Positions 6,717 to 13,800 are shown, counted from the stretch's first letter. The stretch is DNA of 17,487 bases from DASZHJ01 sp035938015 (GCA_035938015.1 DASZHJ010000035.1:1-17487), one strand, 5' to 3'. The notes: generated from the letters alone by a model not told the origin. Program-made: numbers and translations.

Positions 6717-7163
6717 TCAGAACGGCTTCACCACCACCAAGATGACGATGGCGATCAGCGCGAGGGTGGGGAGCTCGTTCACCATCCGATAGAAGCGCGC
6801 GGGGCGCCGATTGCGGCCGGCAGCAAAATCCTTGCGCCAGAGCCCAAGCAGATGATGGAACACGGTGAGCGCCGCCACCAGCGCGAGCTTGGCGTAGATC
6901 CAGCCCCGGTGCCAGTCGACGATGCCCGGTATCGACAACAGCGCCAGCCCGAAGAGGTAAGCGCCGATCATGGCGGGGTTCATGATGCCCCTGAGGAGCC
7001 GGCGCTCCATGAGCTCGAAGGTCTCGGCCATCGGCGAGCCCGCGGGCGCGTCGGCGTGATAGACGAAGATCCGGGGCAGATAAAGCAGCCCCGCCATCCA
7101 CGCGACCACGCTGATGATGTGGAAGGCCTTGAGCACGGGATAGTAGGGCGCGAGCCAGCTCAT
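6717..7163 (-). CDS. hemJ: Protoporphyrinogen IX oxidase, HemJ type
   Basis: 148 residues, an inner-membrane protein converting protoporphyrinogen IX to protoporphyrin IX, the step before ferrochelatase. ATG at 7163 overlaps the hemH TGA as ATGA; a longer frame from 7211 lies inside hemH and is rejected. Family features seen are KAFHIISVVAWMAGLLYLPR near the N-terminus with the conserved His, RRLLRGIMNPAMIG in the middle, and the WIYAKLALVAALTVFHHLLG helix with the conserved Lys. The C-terminus ends with RFYRMVNELPTLALIAIVIL, giving four predicted helices in the usual HemJ plan. No HemY or HemG gene is seen in the window. Confidence 0.96.
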   Translation of the reverse strand: MSWLAPYYPVLKAFHIISVVAWMAGLLYLPRIFVYHADAPAGSPMAETFELMERRLLRGIMNPAMIGAYLFGLALLSIPGIVDWHRGWIYAKLALVAALTVFHHLLGLWRKDFAAGRNRRPARFYRMVNELPTLALIAIVILVVVKPF

Positions 7164-8194
7164 GCGGCGTTCTCCGCGGCGCAGAGGCAGCCGCTGAACT
7201 CGATCGGGCAAAGCCGCGCGCCCCTATTCGAGCGAACCGCGCGCCCCTCCTCCGTAAGCCGCCGGACCACGCTCGCAAGCCCCGCGATGAAAAATGGATC
7301 CACACCCACCGTCGGCAGCCGGCGATAGCTTGGCACGCCCGAGACTTCCGCAAGCCGACCGTAATCGCGGTCGAGCTCGACCAAGGTCTCGGAATGCTCG
7401 GAGACGAACGCGATGGGCACCACGATGAGCGAGCACCGCTCGGCGCCGGCGCGTCGGATCTCCTCGTCCGTGGCGGGCTTGATCCAGGCGAGCGGCCCAA
7501 CCCGGCTCTGGAAGCAGAGCACGGCGTCGAGACCTGGGCGTGCAAGCGCCGTCAACACCGCCGCGACCGTGCGCTCGACTTGCCAACGATAGGGATCGCC
7601 GGCGGCGACGATGCGCTCGGGCAGGCCATGGGCCGAGAACAGGATCCGTATGCGCTCGCCCACGGGCGTTTCATCGAGCGCGCTTGTGAGCATTGTTGCG
7701 ATGGCCTCGATGAATCCGCTGTCATCGGGATAGCAGCACAGGAGCCGCGTCGGGGACGTCAGCCCCACGCGGGCAGCGGCCCGGTGCCAATCCCCTGCCG
7801 AGGAGGCCGTGGTCGTGGTGGAGAACTGCGGATAGAGCGGCAGCAGCGCCACGCGATCGGGAGCCCAAGCCTTGACCGCGGCCGCGGTCTCGGCGCTGAA
7901 CGGGCGCCAGTAGCGCATGGCGATGAAGACTCGAAAACTCTCGCCCAACGCCGCCTCGAGCGCACCCGCCTGCGCCTGTGTGTTTGCGAGGATCGGGGAC
8001 GACCCCCCGAGATGGCGATAGATCTCGCGGGTGAGCGGTGCTCGCCGCCAGGCAATAACGCGCGCCAGCAGCCACCGTGGCATGCGGGGCATTCGGATGA
8101 TGGCGGGATCGTCGAACAGGTTGGTGAGGAACGGCCGCACTGCGGCCAAGGAGTCCGGGCCACCCAAATTGAACAACACCACTGCGGTCCTCAT
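7160..8194 (-). CDS. hemH: Ferrochelatase
   Basis: 344 residues; inserts Fe2+ into protoporphyrin IX to make protoheme. The N-terminal VVLFNLGGPDS, the central LLPLYPQFSTTT, the catalytic His189 in FSAHGLPERI and Glu266 in VSEHSETLVELD are all present. The C-terminal cysteines Cys329, Cys336 and Cys338, with Cys153/Cys154 in LLCCYP, have the spacing I recall for [2Fe-2S]-cluster ferrochelatases of Caulobacter and Mycobacterium. A cluster is therefore likely, but this is an inference from spacing. The start overlaps hemE's stop (ATGA at 8191-8194) and the end overlaps hemJ's start (ATGA at 7160-7163), making a tightly coupled heme cluster. Confidence 0.98.
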   Translation of the reverse strand: MRTAVVLFNLGGPDSLAAVRPFLTNLFDDPAIIRMPRMPRWLLARVIAWRRAPLTREIYRHLGGSSPILANTQAQAGALEAALGESFRVFIAMRYWRPFSAETAAAVKAWAPDRVALLPLYPQFSTTTTASSAGDWHRAAARVGLTSPTRLLCCYPDDSGFIEAIATMLTSALDETPVGERIRILFSAHGLPERIVAAGDPYRWQVERTVAAVLTALARPGLDAVLCFQSRVGPLAWIKPATDEEIRRAGAERCSLIVVPIAFVSEHSETLVELDRDYGRLAEVSGVPSYRRLPTVGVDPFFIAGLASVVRRLTEEGRAVRSNRGARLCPIEFSGCLCAAENAA

Positions 8195-9249
8195 GCCGAG
8201 GCCGCGCCGCCGCGCACGTGCTCGACCAGTGCCGTTACATGCTCCGGCGGCGTCTCCGGCAGGATTCCATGCCCAAGGTTGAACACGAACGGACGCCCAC
8301 GGAGCGCCGTAACGATCCCTCGCACCGCAGCCGCCATCGCCGGCCCGCCCGTCAGGAGCAGTACCGGATCAAGATTGCCCTGCACGGTGTGCCGCGCCTG
8401 CAGGTGCTCGCGAGCCCAGGCGAGCGGCACCGCGGAATCGAGACTCACGGCATCGACCCCGGAATCCTCCGTATAAGCTTCGTAAAGCACGCCGGCACCA
8501 CGCGGAAAGCCGATGATCGGCACGGACGGATAGCGCGCCTTCAGCGTGCTCGTTATACGCGCGGTCGGCTCGATCACCCAGCGACGGAACTCCGCTTCCG
8601 GCAACACGCCGGCCCAACTGTCGAACAGCTGGATCGCCTCCGCACCGGCCTCGATCTGCCCCAGCAGATAATCCGTCGTCGTGGAGACCAGGCGGTCGAT
8701 CAGCGCGGCAAAACCCGTCGGATCCGAGAAGGCCCAGCGCTTCGTGCGGATGAAATCCCGGCTGGTGCCACCCTCCACCATGTAGGTCGCGACCGTCCAG
8801 GGCGCCCCGGCAAAACCGATCAGCGCGACATCCTTCGGCAAGGCCGTGCGGACTTGCCGCAGCGTCTCCTGCACCGGCGCGATCCGCTCGATCGCACGGT
8901 TAGGCTCAAGCTTTCGGATATCGGACTCGCCCGTGAGTGCCTCGAGCGATGGTCCCTCGCCCTCACGGAATCCCACGCGTTGTCCCAGCGCGTAGGGCAC
9001 CACCAGGATGTCCGAGAACACGATCGCGGCATCGAAAGCAAATCGGCGGATCGGCTGCAACGTCGCCTCCGCAGCGAGCTCCGGCATCAGGCAGAACGAC
9101 AGAAAGTCGGGAGCCTTGGTTCTCAGCGCGCGATATTCCGGCAGATATCGTCCGGCCTGCCGCATGAGCCAGATCGGCGGCACCGCAAGCGCTTCGCCGG
9201 CGAGCGCACGCAACAGAGACTTGGCTGCAGACACGACCGGCTCAGACAC
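8191..9249 (-). CDS. hemE: Uroporphyrinogen decarboxylase
   Basis: 352 residues; removes four carboxyl groups from uroporphyrinogen III to form coproporphyrinogen III. The signature PPIWLMRQAGRYLPEYR is at 24-40, followed by IVFSDILVVPYALG (76-89) with the substrate-binding Asp80. GFAGAPWTVATYMVEGG, LFDSWAG, GFPRGAG and the C-terminal NLGHGILPETPPEHV are also present. The start is GTG, not ATG. It is supported by GAGGAG (9260-9255) five bases upstream and directly abutted by a DnaA box. The cytoplasmic enzyme heads a hemE-hemH-hemJ cluster transcribed away from the origin. Confidence 0.98.
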   Translation of the reverse strand: MSEPVVSAAKSLLRALAGEALAVPPIWLMRQAGRYLPEYRALRTKAPDFLSFCLMPELAAEATLQPIRRFAFDAAIVFSDILVVPYALGQRVGFREGEGPSLEALTGESDIRKLEPNRAIERIAPVQETLRQVRTALPKDVALIGFAGAPWTVATYMVEGGTSRDFIRTKRWAFSDPTGFAALIDRLVSTTTDYLLGQIEAGAEAIQLFDSWAGVLPEAEFRRWVIEPTARITSTLKARYPSVPIIGFPRGAGVLYEAYTEDSGVDAVSLDSAVPLAWAREHLQARHTVQGNLDPVLLLTGGPAMAAAVRGIVTALRGRPFVFNLGHGILPETPPEHVTALVEHVRGGAASA

Positions 9250-9260
9250 GGACGCTCCTC

Positions 9261-9269
9261 TTATCCACG
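9261..9269 (+). promoter_or_regulatory. DnaA box TTATCCACG
   Basis: It matches the consensus TTATCCACA at eight of nine bases and abuts the hemE Shine-Dalgarno on the other strand. DnaA bound here could both initiate replication and limit hemE expression. Confidence 0.7.
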
Positions 9270-9282
9270 CGTGCTAATACCT

Positions 9283-9294
9283 TATCTATAGATA
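9283..9294. repeat. 12-bp perfect palindrome in AT-rich origin segment
   Basis: TATCTATAGATA is its own reverse complement and lies in the most AT-rich part of the region, 14 bp after the first DnaA box. It may be part of the unwinding element or a repressor site for hemE. No specific binding protein is evident. Confidence 0.6.
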
Positions 9295-9356
9295 GAATCT
9301 AAAGATGATGTAGTAGAGGGATGGTGCAAAGGCGGGGATTGAATCTTGTCCAACAG

Positions 9357-9365
9357 TTATCCAGA
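9357..9365 (+). promoter_or_regulatory. DnaA box TTATCCAGA
   Basis: It matches TTATCCACA at eight of nine bases and lies on the same strand as the box at 9261, about 96 bp away, on the other side of the AT-rich segment. Confidence 0.6.
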
Positions 9366-9427
9366 GAGAGGGCGCGGCGGGGTTCGGTGAGTGAGTTTGC
9401 TGGGGATGAAATGCTTTCGACAGGCGT

Positions 9428-9542
9428 TGCGTCCTTCGACTCGGTCCCTTCGGGATCGGCTCAGGAGGAGCCGCTCTCATTACGTTGCGTTGGCCTTTTC
9501 GTTCTTAGTCATGGCCCGGATGGCCATGACCCGAAGGACGCA
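9428..9542. repeat. Compound inverted-repeat element, copy 2 (115 bp), inside the putative origin
   Basis: The left arm at 9428-9443 is identical to 864-879 of copy 1. The right end, CGAAGGACGCACGAT at 9532-9546, is identical to 967-981. The outer inverted repeat is 11 bp here (9428-9438 with 9532-9542). The interior diverges: after GGCTCAGGA the sequence differs and includes a perfect 9-bp hairpin, GTCATGGCC (9508-9516) with GGCCATGAC (9522-9530). The lengths of the two copies are nearly the same (114 and 115 bp), so they are members of one dispersed family. Confidence 0.8.
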
Positions 9543-9630
9543 CGATAACGATTCATTCGCCCGTCGCACAAAGGCTGAAAATCGGGGATAGTGGTAGAGC
9601 GCCCAGCGGATATTCACCTCCAGCCACGGC

Positions 9631-9658
9631 TTGAAGGAATTATTCTACTCGGTATGAC
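9631..9658 (+). promoter_or_regulatory. Candidate promoter for the PPSR-maf-coaE-dnaQ genes
   Basis: TTGAAG at 9631-9636 and TATGAC at 9653-9658 are separated by 16 bp; each matches the housekeeping consensus at four of six positions. It is the best promoter-like pair upstream of the PPSR gene, but the match is weak. Confidence 0.3.
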
Positions 9659-9737
9659 TAGCCGCGACGCGCACCCGATGGAAGGCAATCGGAGCTCTCG
9701 CCGCCGCATGAAGACCGGACCGGCAGATGAGCGGGAG

Positions 9738-9746
9738 TGATCCACA
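9738..9746 (+). promoter_or_regulatory. DnaA-type G-box TGATCCACA
   Basis: It differs from TTATCCACA only at position 2, the form described as a G-box in the Caulobacter origin. It lies just before the chosen ATG (9757) of the PPSR gene; an alternative ATG at 9727 would place the box inside the coding region. Confidence 0.6.
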
Positions 9747-9756
9747 GGTTTTGCCC

Positions 9757-10587
9757 ATGAGCGCCACGCGGTTTCACCTTCATCTCGTCTCGGACTCGAC
9801 CGGCGAGACCGTGCATTCGGTGGCGCGCGCCTGCCTCGTGCAGTTCGAGGAGGCGGAGGCGGTCGAACACATCTGGTCGATGGTGCGAACGAAGATGCAG
9901 ATGGAGCGGGTGATCCATGGCATCGAGGCCAATCCCGGCGTCGTGCTCTTCACGCTGGTGGATGAGGGACTGCGCAGTATTCTGCAGGAGGGCTGCCGCA
10001 AGCTCCAGGTCGCGGCGATCCCCGTGCTCGATCCCGTCCTCGCCGTGTTGGCCTCCCAGCTCGGCCGCAAGAGCCGGGGCCTGCCGGGCCAGCAGCACTT
10101 GCTCGACAGCGACTATTTCCGTCGCATCGACGCCATGACCTTCGCGCTCGCGCATGACGACGGGCAATCGGCCTGGGGCCTCAACGATGCCGATGTGGTG
10201 CTGGTGGGGGTGTCGCGGACCTCGAAGACGCCGACCTGCATGTATCTCGCCAACCGCGGCATCAAGGCCGCCAATGTGCCGATCGTACCGGGCACGCCGC
10301 TGCCGGCGGAGCTGTTCACGACCACGCGGCCCTTGGTCGTGGGGCTCACCAACGACCCCGAGCGGCTGGTGCAGCTGCGCCAGAACCGCCTGCAGCTGCT
10401 CCATCAGGAGCACGACCGGCCGACCGAATACACGGACACCTCGGCCGTGCGCGAAGAGGTGCAAAAAGCGCGCCGGCTCTTCACCGAACGGCATTGGCCG
10501 GTGATCGACGTGACGCGCCGCTCGATCGAGGAAACCGCCGCCGCGATCCTGCGACTCATTGCCCGGCGGCATGGCGAGGAAGCATGA
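9757..10587 (+). CDS. PEP synthase/PPDK regulatory kinase-pyrophosphorylase (PPSR, DUF299 family)
   Basis: 276 residues. The family uses ADP to phosphorylate and phosphate to dephosphorylate a threonine in PEP synthetase or pyruvate phosphate dikinase, switching gluconeogenesis. Seen are the N-terminal FHLHLVSDSTGETVHSVARA, the P-loop GVSRTSKTP at 151-159, and IKAANVPIVPGTPLP. The last part has GLTNDPERLVQLRQNRL and the C-terminal WPVIDVTRRSIEETAA. I chose ATG 9757 because the N-terminus then aligns with family members; ATG 9727 would add ten residues and include a DnaA-type box. It is the RP001 homologue that flanks alphaproteobacterial origins. Its stop overlaps the next start (ATGA at 10584-10587). 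The target enzyme is not in the window. Confidence 0.93.
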   Translation: MSATRFHLHLVSDSTGETVHSVARACLVQFEEAEAVEHIWSMVRTKMQMERVIHGIEANPGVVLFTLVDEGLRSILQEGCRKLQVAAIPVLDPVLAVLASQLGRKSRGLPGQQHLLDSDYFRRIDAMTFALAHDDGQSAWGLNDADVVLVGVSRTSKTPTCMYLANRGIKAANVPIVPGTPLPAELFTTTRPLVVGLTNDPERLVQLRQNRLQLLHQEHDRPTEYTDTSAVREEVQKARRLFTERHWPVIDVTRRSIEETAAAILRLIARRHGEEA

Positions 10588-11195
10588 GCCTTGCGCTCCG
10601 CGAGCCCCTCGTTCTGGCTTCGGGGAGCGCCACGCGCGCGCGGCTGCTCGCCGATGCCGGCCTCCCTGTGCTGGTCGATCCCGCTGCGGTCGACGAGGAG
10701 GAGATCCGCGCCGCCTTCCATGCCGAAGGGCGCCATGCCGAGGCCTGCGCGACCGCCTTGGCGGAGAGCAAGGCCATGCGGGTGTCGGCGCGGCACACCG
10801 GAGCGCTCGTGCTGGGCGCCGATCAGATCCTGGATTGCAGCGGGCGCTGGTTCGAGAAGCCCGCGACGATCGAGGCCGCGCGGGCGCAGCTCGTGGCGCT
10901 TCGCGGCAAGCGTCACACGTTGGTATCGGCCGCCGCGGTGGTGCGGAACGGCAGCGTGATCTGGCACGCGACCGATCGCGCGCACCTCACCATGCGCGGC
11001 TTCAGCGACGAATTTCTGCAGGCTTATATCGCCACCGCGGGCGCGGAACTCCTGGACTCCGTCGGCGCCTATCGGCTCGAGGGACTGGGCGCGCAGCTCT
11101 TCGAGCGCATCGAAGGCGACTTCTTCACCATCCTCGGCTTGCCGCTGCTGCCGCTCCTGGACTTCCTGCGCGGCCACGGCGCGCTCGCGGCCTGA
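10584..11195 (+). CDS. maf: Maf family nucleoside-triphosphate pyrophosphatase
   Basis: 203 residues. Maf proteins hydrolyse canonical or modified nucleoside triphosphates to monophosphates and pyrophosphate. LVLASGSATRARLL (9-22) is the N-terminal phosphate-binding signature. DEEE at 37-40, the catalytic-type Asp80 in LGADQIL, EKP at 91-93 and GKRHTLVSA are present. The C-terminal half, SVGAYRLEGLGAQLFERIEG then TILGLPLLPLL, is the form I associate with alphaproteobacterial origin-linked copies. The ATG is set by the ATGA overlap with the preceding gene; a longer frame upstream lies inside that gene. Substrate preference (dTTP/UTP versus m7GTP) cannot be decided from the sequence. Confidence 0.93.
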   Translation: MSLALREPLVLASGSATRARLLADAGLPVLVDPAAVDEEEIRAAFHAEGRHAEACATALAESKAMRVSARHTGALVLGADQILDCSGRWFEKPATIEAARAQLVALRGKRHTLVSAAAVVRNGSVIWHATDRAHLTMRGFSDEFLQAYIATAGAELLDSVGAYRLEGLGAQLFERIEGDFFTILGLPLLPLLDFLRGHGALAA

Positions 11196-11203
11196 GCGCC
11201 GCC

Positions 11204-11791
11204 ATGGTCGTGCTGGGTCTCACGGGCTCCGTCGGCATGGGCAAGAGCACCGCGGCGCGTATGCTGCGGCGCCTGCGCGTTCCCGTGCACGACGCCGATG
11301 CCGAGGTGCACCAGCTTCTGGGCCCCGGCGGACGCGCCGTCCCGGCGGTGGACCAAGCCTTCCCGGGCGCGCGCAAAGGAAACCGGATCGACCGGGTGGC
11401 GCTGGGCCGCCTGGTGTTCGACAACCCCGCGGCGCTGAAGCAGCTGGAAGCGATCCTGCACCCGCGCGTACGGACGGCAGAGAGGCGATTCCTCGCGGCG
11501 TGTCGCCGGCGCCGCGCGCCCGTGGCGGTGCTCGATATCCCCCTGCTGTTCGAGACCGCCGGCGAGAGCCGCTGCGATGGCGTGATCGTCATGAGCGCGC
11601 CGCCGCGGCTGCAGCGCGCCCGGGTGCTGCAGCGGCCCGGCATGACCGTGGCGCGGTTCGCCGCCATCCTCGCCCAGCAAATGCCCGATGCCGAAAAGCG
11701 CCGCCGCGCCCGCTGGGTGGTGCCGACAGGCCTCGGGCAAGCGCTCACGCTCCGGCGCCTCAAAGCGATTTTGCGGGAGGTCCGGCGGTAA
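11204..11791 (+). CDS. coaE: Dephospho-CoA kinase
   Basis: 195 residues; phosphorylates dephospho-CoA with ATP, the last step of CoA synthesis. The P-loop GLTGSVGMGKST is at 5-16, the acidic HDADAEVHQL at 29-38, and RIDRVALGRLVF at 61-72. HPRV and the DIPLLFET motif (111-118) are characteristic. The open frame reaches back to 10559 inside maf, but the family N-terminus begins at ATG 11204, eight bases after the maf stop. The C-terminus, VVPTGLGQALTLRRLKAIL, is normal. In many relatives aroE (shikimate dehydrogenase) separates maf and coaE; here nothing is between them. Confidence 0.96.
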   Translation: MVVLGLTGSVGMGKSTAARMLRRLRVPVHDADAEVHQLLGPGGRAVPAVDQAFPGARKGNRIDRVALGRLVFDNPAALKQLEAILHPRVRTAERRFLAACRRRRAPVAVLDIPLLFETAGESRCDGVIVMSAPPRLQRARVLQRPGMTVARFAAILAQQMPDAEKRRRARWVVPTGLGQALTLRRLKAILREVRR

Positions 11792-11834
11792 GTAGCGCTT
11801 GCTCCGACTCGGGCGCGCCAGGCAGACTCAGAGC

Positions 11835-12509
11835 ATGCGTGAAATCGTGATCGATACCGAGACCACCGGGCTCGATCCCACCGTCGGCCATCGCATCGTC
11901 GAGATCGCCTGCGTCGAGCTGTTGAATCACATGCCGACGGGGCGTGCGTTCCACAGACTGGTTAATCCGGAGTGCGAGGTGTCGGCCGAGGCCTTTGCCG
12001 TCCACGGTCTCTCAACGGAGGCGCTGCGGGAGCATCCGGTCTTCCCGGCCGTGGTCGAGGAGCTGCTGGCGTTCATCGGGGGCGACCCGCTGGTGATCCA
12101 CAACGCCGAGTTCGATCTCGGTTTCATCAACGCGGAGCTCGCGCGTTGCGGCAAACCCGCTCTCGAGCTCCCCTGCGTCGACACCGTGCAGCTCGCGCGC
12201 AAGCGGTTCCCGGGCGCGCCGGCGAGCCTCGACGCGCTCTGCCGGCGCTTCGCGATCGACTTGACCCTGCGCCAGAAACACAGCGCCCGGCTCGATGCGG
12301 ATCTGCTAGCCTCGGTTTATCTCGAGTTGATCGGCGGCCGGCAGCCTGGCCTCGATTTCGCGATTCAGGCCGGCGCTGCTGCGGCGGGCGCACTGGTCGC
12401 GCGCGTGGCTCGCCTCGCCCGGCCGCACGCGCCCAGCGCCGAGGAGGAAACCCGCCACCGCAGCTTCCTCCAAAAGATCAAGGGAGCGCTCTGGCTCAGC
12501 GAAGCCTGA
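11835..12509 (+). CDS. dnaQ: DNA polymerase III epsilon subunit (3'-5' proofreading exonuclease)
   Basis: 224 residues. The DEDDh exonuclease motifs are complete: Asp7 and Glu9 in IDTETTG, Asp94 in HNAEFDLGFI, and His149/Asp154 in KHSARLDAD. The C-terminal tail after about 165, ending RHRSFLQKIKGALWL, is likely the part that binds the polymerase alpha subunit. ATG 11835 matches the family start; an in-frame TTG at 11799 would only add 12 residues. It is 43 bases after coaE and likely in the same transcript. Its GCC-TGA end pairs with the end of the convergent secB to form a hairpin at 12504-12519. Confidence 0.96.
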   Translation: MREIVIDTETTGLDPTVGHRIVEIACVELLNHMPTGRAFHRLVNPECEVSAEAFAVHGLSTEALREHPVFPAVVEELLAFIGGDPLVIHNAEFDLGFINAELARCGKPALELPCVDTVQLARKRFPGAPASLDALCRRFAIDLTLRQKHSARLDADLLASVYLELIGGRQPGLDFAIQAGAAAAGALVARVARLARPHAPSAEEETRHRSFLQKIKGALWLSEA

Positions 12510-12519
12510 GCGTTCAGGC
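12504..12519. terminator. Small hairpin spanning the dnaQ and secB stop codons
   Basis: GCCTGA (12504-12509) and TCAGGC (12514-12519) form a perfect six-pair stem around GCGT. Each arm is the last codon plus stop of one of the two convergent genes. There is no T-run, so a bidirectional terminator role is only possible. An alternative stem is 12494-12499 with 12506-12511. Confidence 0.35.
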
Positions 12520-13041
12520 CTGAGCGGTCGGCTGCGGAGCGCCGCCCGCCTCCTGCTCCCTAAGCGCGCGCTCGTGCTCGCGCCGGAGCAGATCGGCGAA
12601 GTCGATGGGATTGACCAGGAGCGGCGGAAAACCGCCGTTGCGAGTGGCCTCCGCGATCACCGCACGCGCGAACGGGAACAGCAGCCGCGGCGTCTCCACG
12701 AACACCAGCAGCGGCACCAGCTCGGCCGGCGCATCCTTCACCGTCACCACCGCCGCATAGGAGAGCTCGACCACGAAGACGGGGTCCTCTTTATGGCGCG
12801 CGTTCGCGCCCATGGTGAGCACTACCTCGTACACATCGGGACCCAGGCTGCGCGCTTTCACGTCGGCGGTGAGATTGACCTCCGGGGTTTCCCGCTGGCT
12901 CATCAGCGTCTGCGGCGCCCGCGGGCTCTCGAAGGACAAGTCCTTGAGGTACTGGGTATTGACGATGAGCTGATATCCCGGGGCGTCGGCCGGGGGGGCC
13001 GCGCCACCGCTCGCGCCGTTGGTGGAACCGATCTGTGCCAT
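12514..13041 (-). CDS. secB: Protein-export chaperone SecB
   Basis: 175 residues; a cytoplasmic tetramer that holds preproteins unfolded and delivers them to SecA. Family segments are YQLIVNTQYLKDLSFESPRA, VYEVVLTMGANAR and VFVVELSYAAVVTVKD. The C-terminal VFVETPRLLFPFARAVIAEA is followed by RNGGFPPLLVNPIDFADLL. ATG 13041 is preceded by AAGGAG at 13057-13052. A longer frame to 13167 lacks family similarity and is rejected. The Ala/Gly/Pro-rich ends are typical of alphaproteobacterial SecB. It is convergent with dnaQ, four bases apart, and divergent from the PAS-type gene. Confidence 0.97.
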   Translation of the reverse strand: MAQIGSTNGASGGAAPPADAPGYQLIVNTQYLKDLSFESPRAPQTLMSQRETPEVNLTADVKARSLGPDVYEVVLTMGANARHKEDPVFVVELSYAAVVTVKDAPAELVPLLVFVETPRLLFPFARAVIAEATRNGGFPPLLVNPIDFADLLRREHERALREQEAGGAPQPTAQA

Positions 13042-13168
13042 GCGGGCCAATCTCCTTGGTCGGCGAGGCTCGTAGCACGGAAGCCCAAGGCGGGACAACC
13101 GCGCGTGCGGGCTTCGCGAATGCTTAAGGACTTTATGCCAGCGTCGGGGGTCTTGCTCCGAGGGCACG

Positions 13169-13699
13169 ATGTCCTTTGTCGATTGTCTTGTCGATCCCCT
13201 GCACCGGCAGATGTACGCCTATTGGCAGGAAAAGCGTGGGCGCAGCCGCATGCCCAGCCGCGCCGACATCGATCCTACGGAGATACCGCGTCTCCTACCC
13301 AACCTGCTGATCTCCGAGCATGTCGCCCAAGACGGTATCGACCGCTGGCGCTATCGGCTCGCCGGGACTGCCGTCGCCGCCGCCTTCGGCTGCAATCCCA
13401 CCGGGCACTATGTCGACGAGCTCACGAAGGGCGACTATCGCGATTTCATCGAGCGCATCCATCGTACGGTCCGCGACCAGCAGCGCGCCCTCTTCTGTGC
13501 CAGCGAATACATGGGCGCCCGCGAGTTGCGCATGTCTGCAAAACGCCTGCTGCTGCCGCTCACCACGGACGGCCGACAGGTCGACCAGATCCTCACCCTG
13601 CTGGTGTTTCGCTTGGGCACGGGCCTCGCCGCGGTGATCGAGCTCGACCACACCGAAGGCACCACCCGGCATGCCGGTCCCGTCCTCGCCGACGCGTGA
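13169..13699 (+). CDS. PAS_5 (PF07310-like) domain protein
   Basis: 176 residues. The pattern YWQEKRGRSRMPSRADIDP (13-31), then IPRLLPNLLISEH, RWRYRLAGT and GCNPTGHYVDEL, is the one I recognise as the alphaproteobacterial single-PAS family. The rest of the domain continues to AAVIELD near the C-terminus. No kinase, GGDEF or DNA-binding domain is attached, so it may act as a sensor or an adaptor. The ligand and partner are unknown. GAGGG at 13160-13164 precedes ATG closely. It is divergent from secB with a 127-bp shared upstream region that has a weak 7-bp inverted repeat (13080-13086 with 13109-13115). Confidence 0.8.
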   Translation: MSFVDCLVDPLHRQMYAYWQEKRGRSRMPSRADIDPTEIPRLLPNLLISEHVAQDGIDRWRYRLAGTAVAAAFGCNPTGHYVDELTKGDYRDFIERIHRTVRDQQRALFCASEYMGARELRMSAKRLLLPLTTDGRQVDQILTLLVFRLGTGLAAVIELDHTEGTTRHAGPVLADA

Positions 13700-13800
13700 C
13701 AAAAGCTCACCGCCTTAACGCGGAGATCGCGAGGGTGAGGATGCCGGGAATTCCGAACGACTTCCTCGGCGAGCTCTTCGAGCCCTCTGCGAGCTCAGCG

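Larger units (their letters stand above)
9250..9756. other. oriC: Putative chromosomal replication origin (oriC) between hemE and the PPSR regulator gene
   Basis: This 507-bp region has no credible gene. It holds DnaA-type nonamers at 9261-9269 (TTATCCACG), 9357-9365 (TTATCCAGA) and 9738-9746 (TGATCCACA), all in the same orientation. An AT-rich stretch at about 9272-9320 contains the 12-bp palindrome TATCTATAGATA and is a candidate unwinding element. A weaker box-like site, ATATTCACC, is at 9610-9618. Caulobacter and Rickettsia origins lie between hemE and RP001, and the PPSR gene corresponds to RP001, so the position matches exactly. TGATCCACA is the form known as a G-box in the Caulobacter origin. 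No CtrA-type TTAA-N7-TTAA site was seen. An inverted-repeat element occupies 9428-9542. Confidence 0.72.

Noticed and set aside
864..9542. The two inverted-repeat copies as CRISPR or insertion sequence ends
   Set aside because: Only two copies, 8.5 kb apart, with no regular spacers and no transposase between the arms of either copy.
9321..9591. Short plus-strand open frames in the hemE-PPSR gap
   Set aside because: They run through DnaA boxes and the inverted-repeat element, have no family features, and the region fits an origin.
9250..9756. CtrA sites (TTAA-N7-TTAA) in the origin
   Set aside because: No TTAA was seen in the region, so Caulobacter-style CtrA control is not supported.
13700..13800. 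Gap between the PAS and phosphatase genes, with a short peptide-like frame (MPGIPNDFLGELFEPSA)
   Set aside because: It has no ribosome-binding site and no proper stop within the gap. A CTCACC/GGTGAG pair (13706-13711, 13734-13739) has a long loop and no T-run, so it was not called a terminator.
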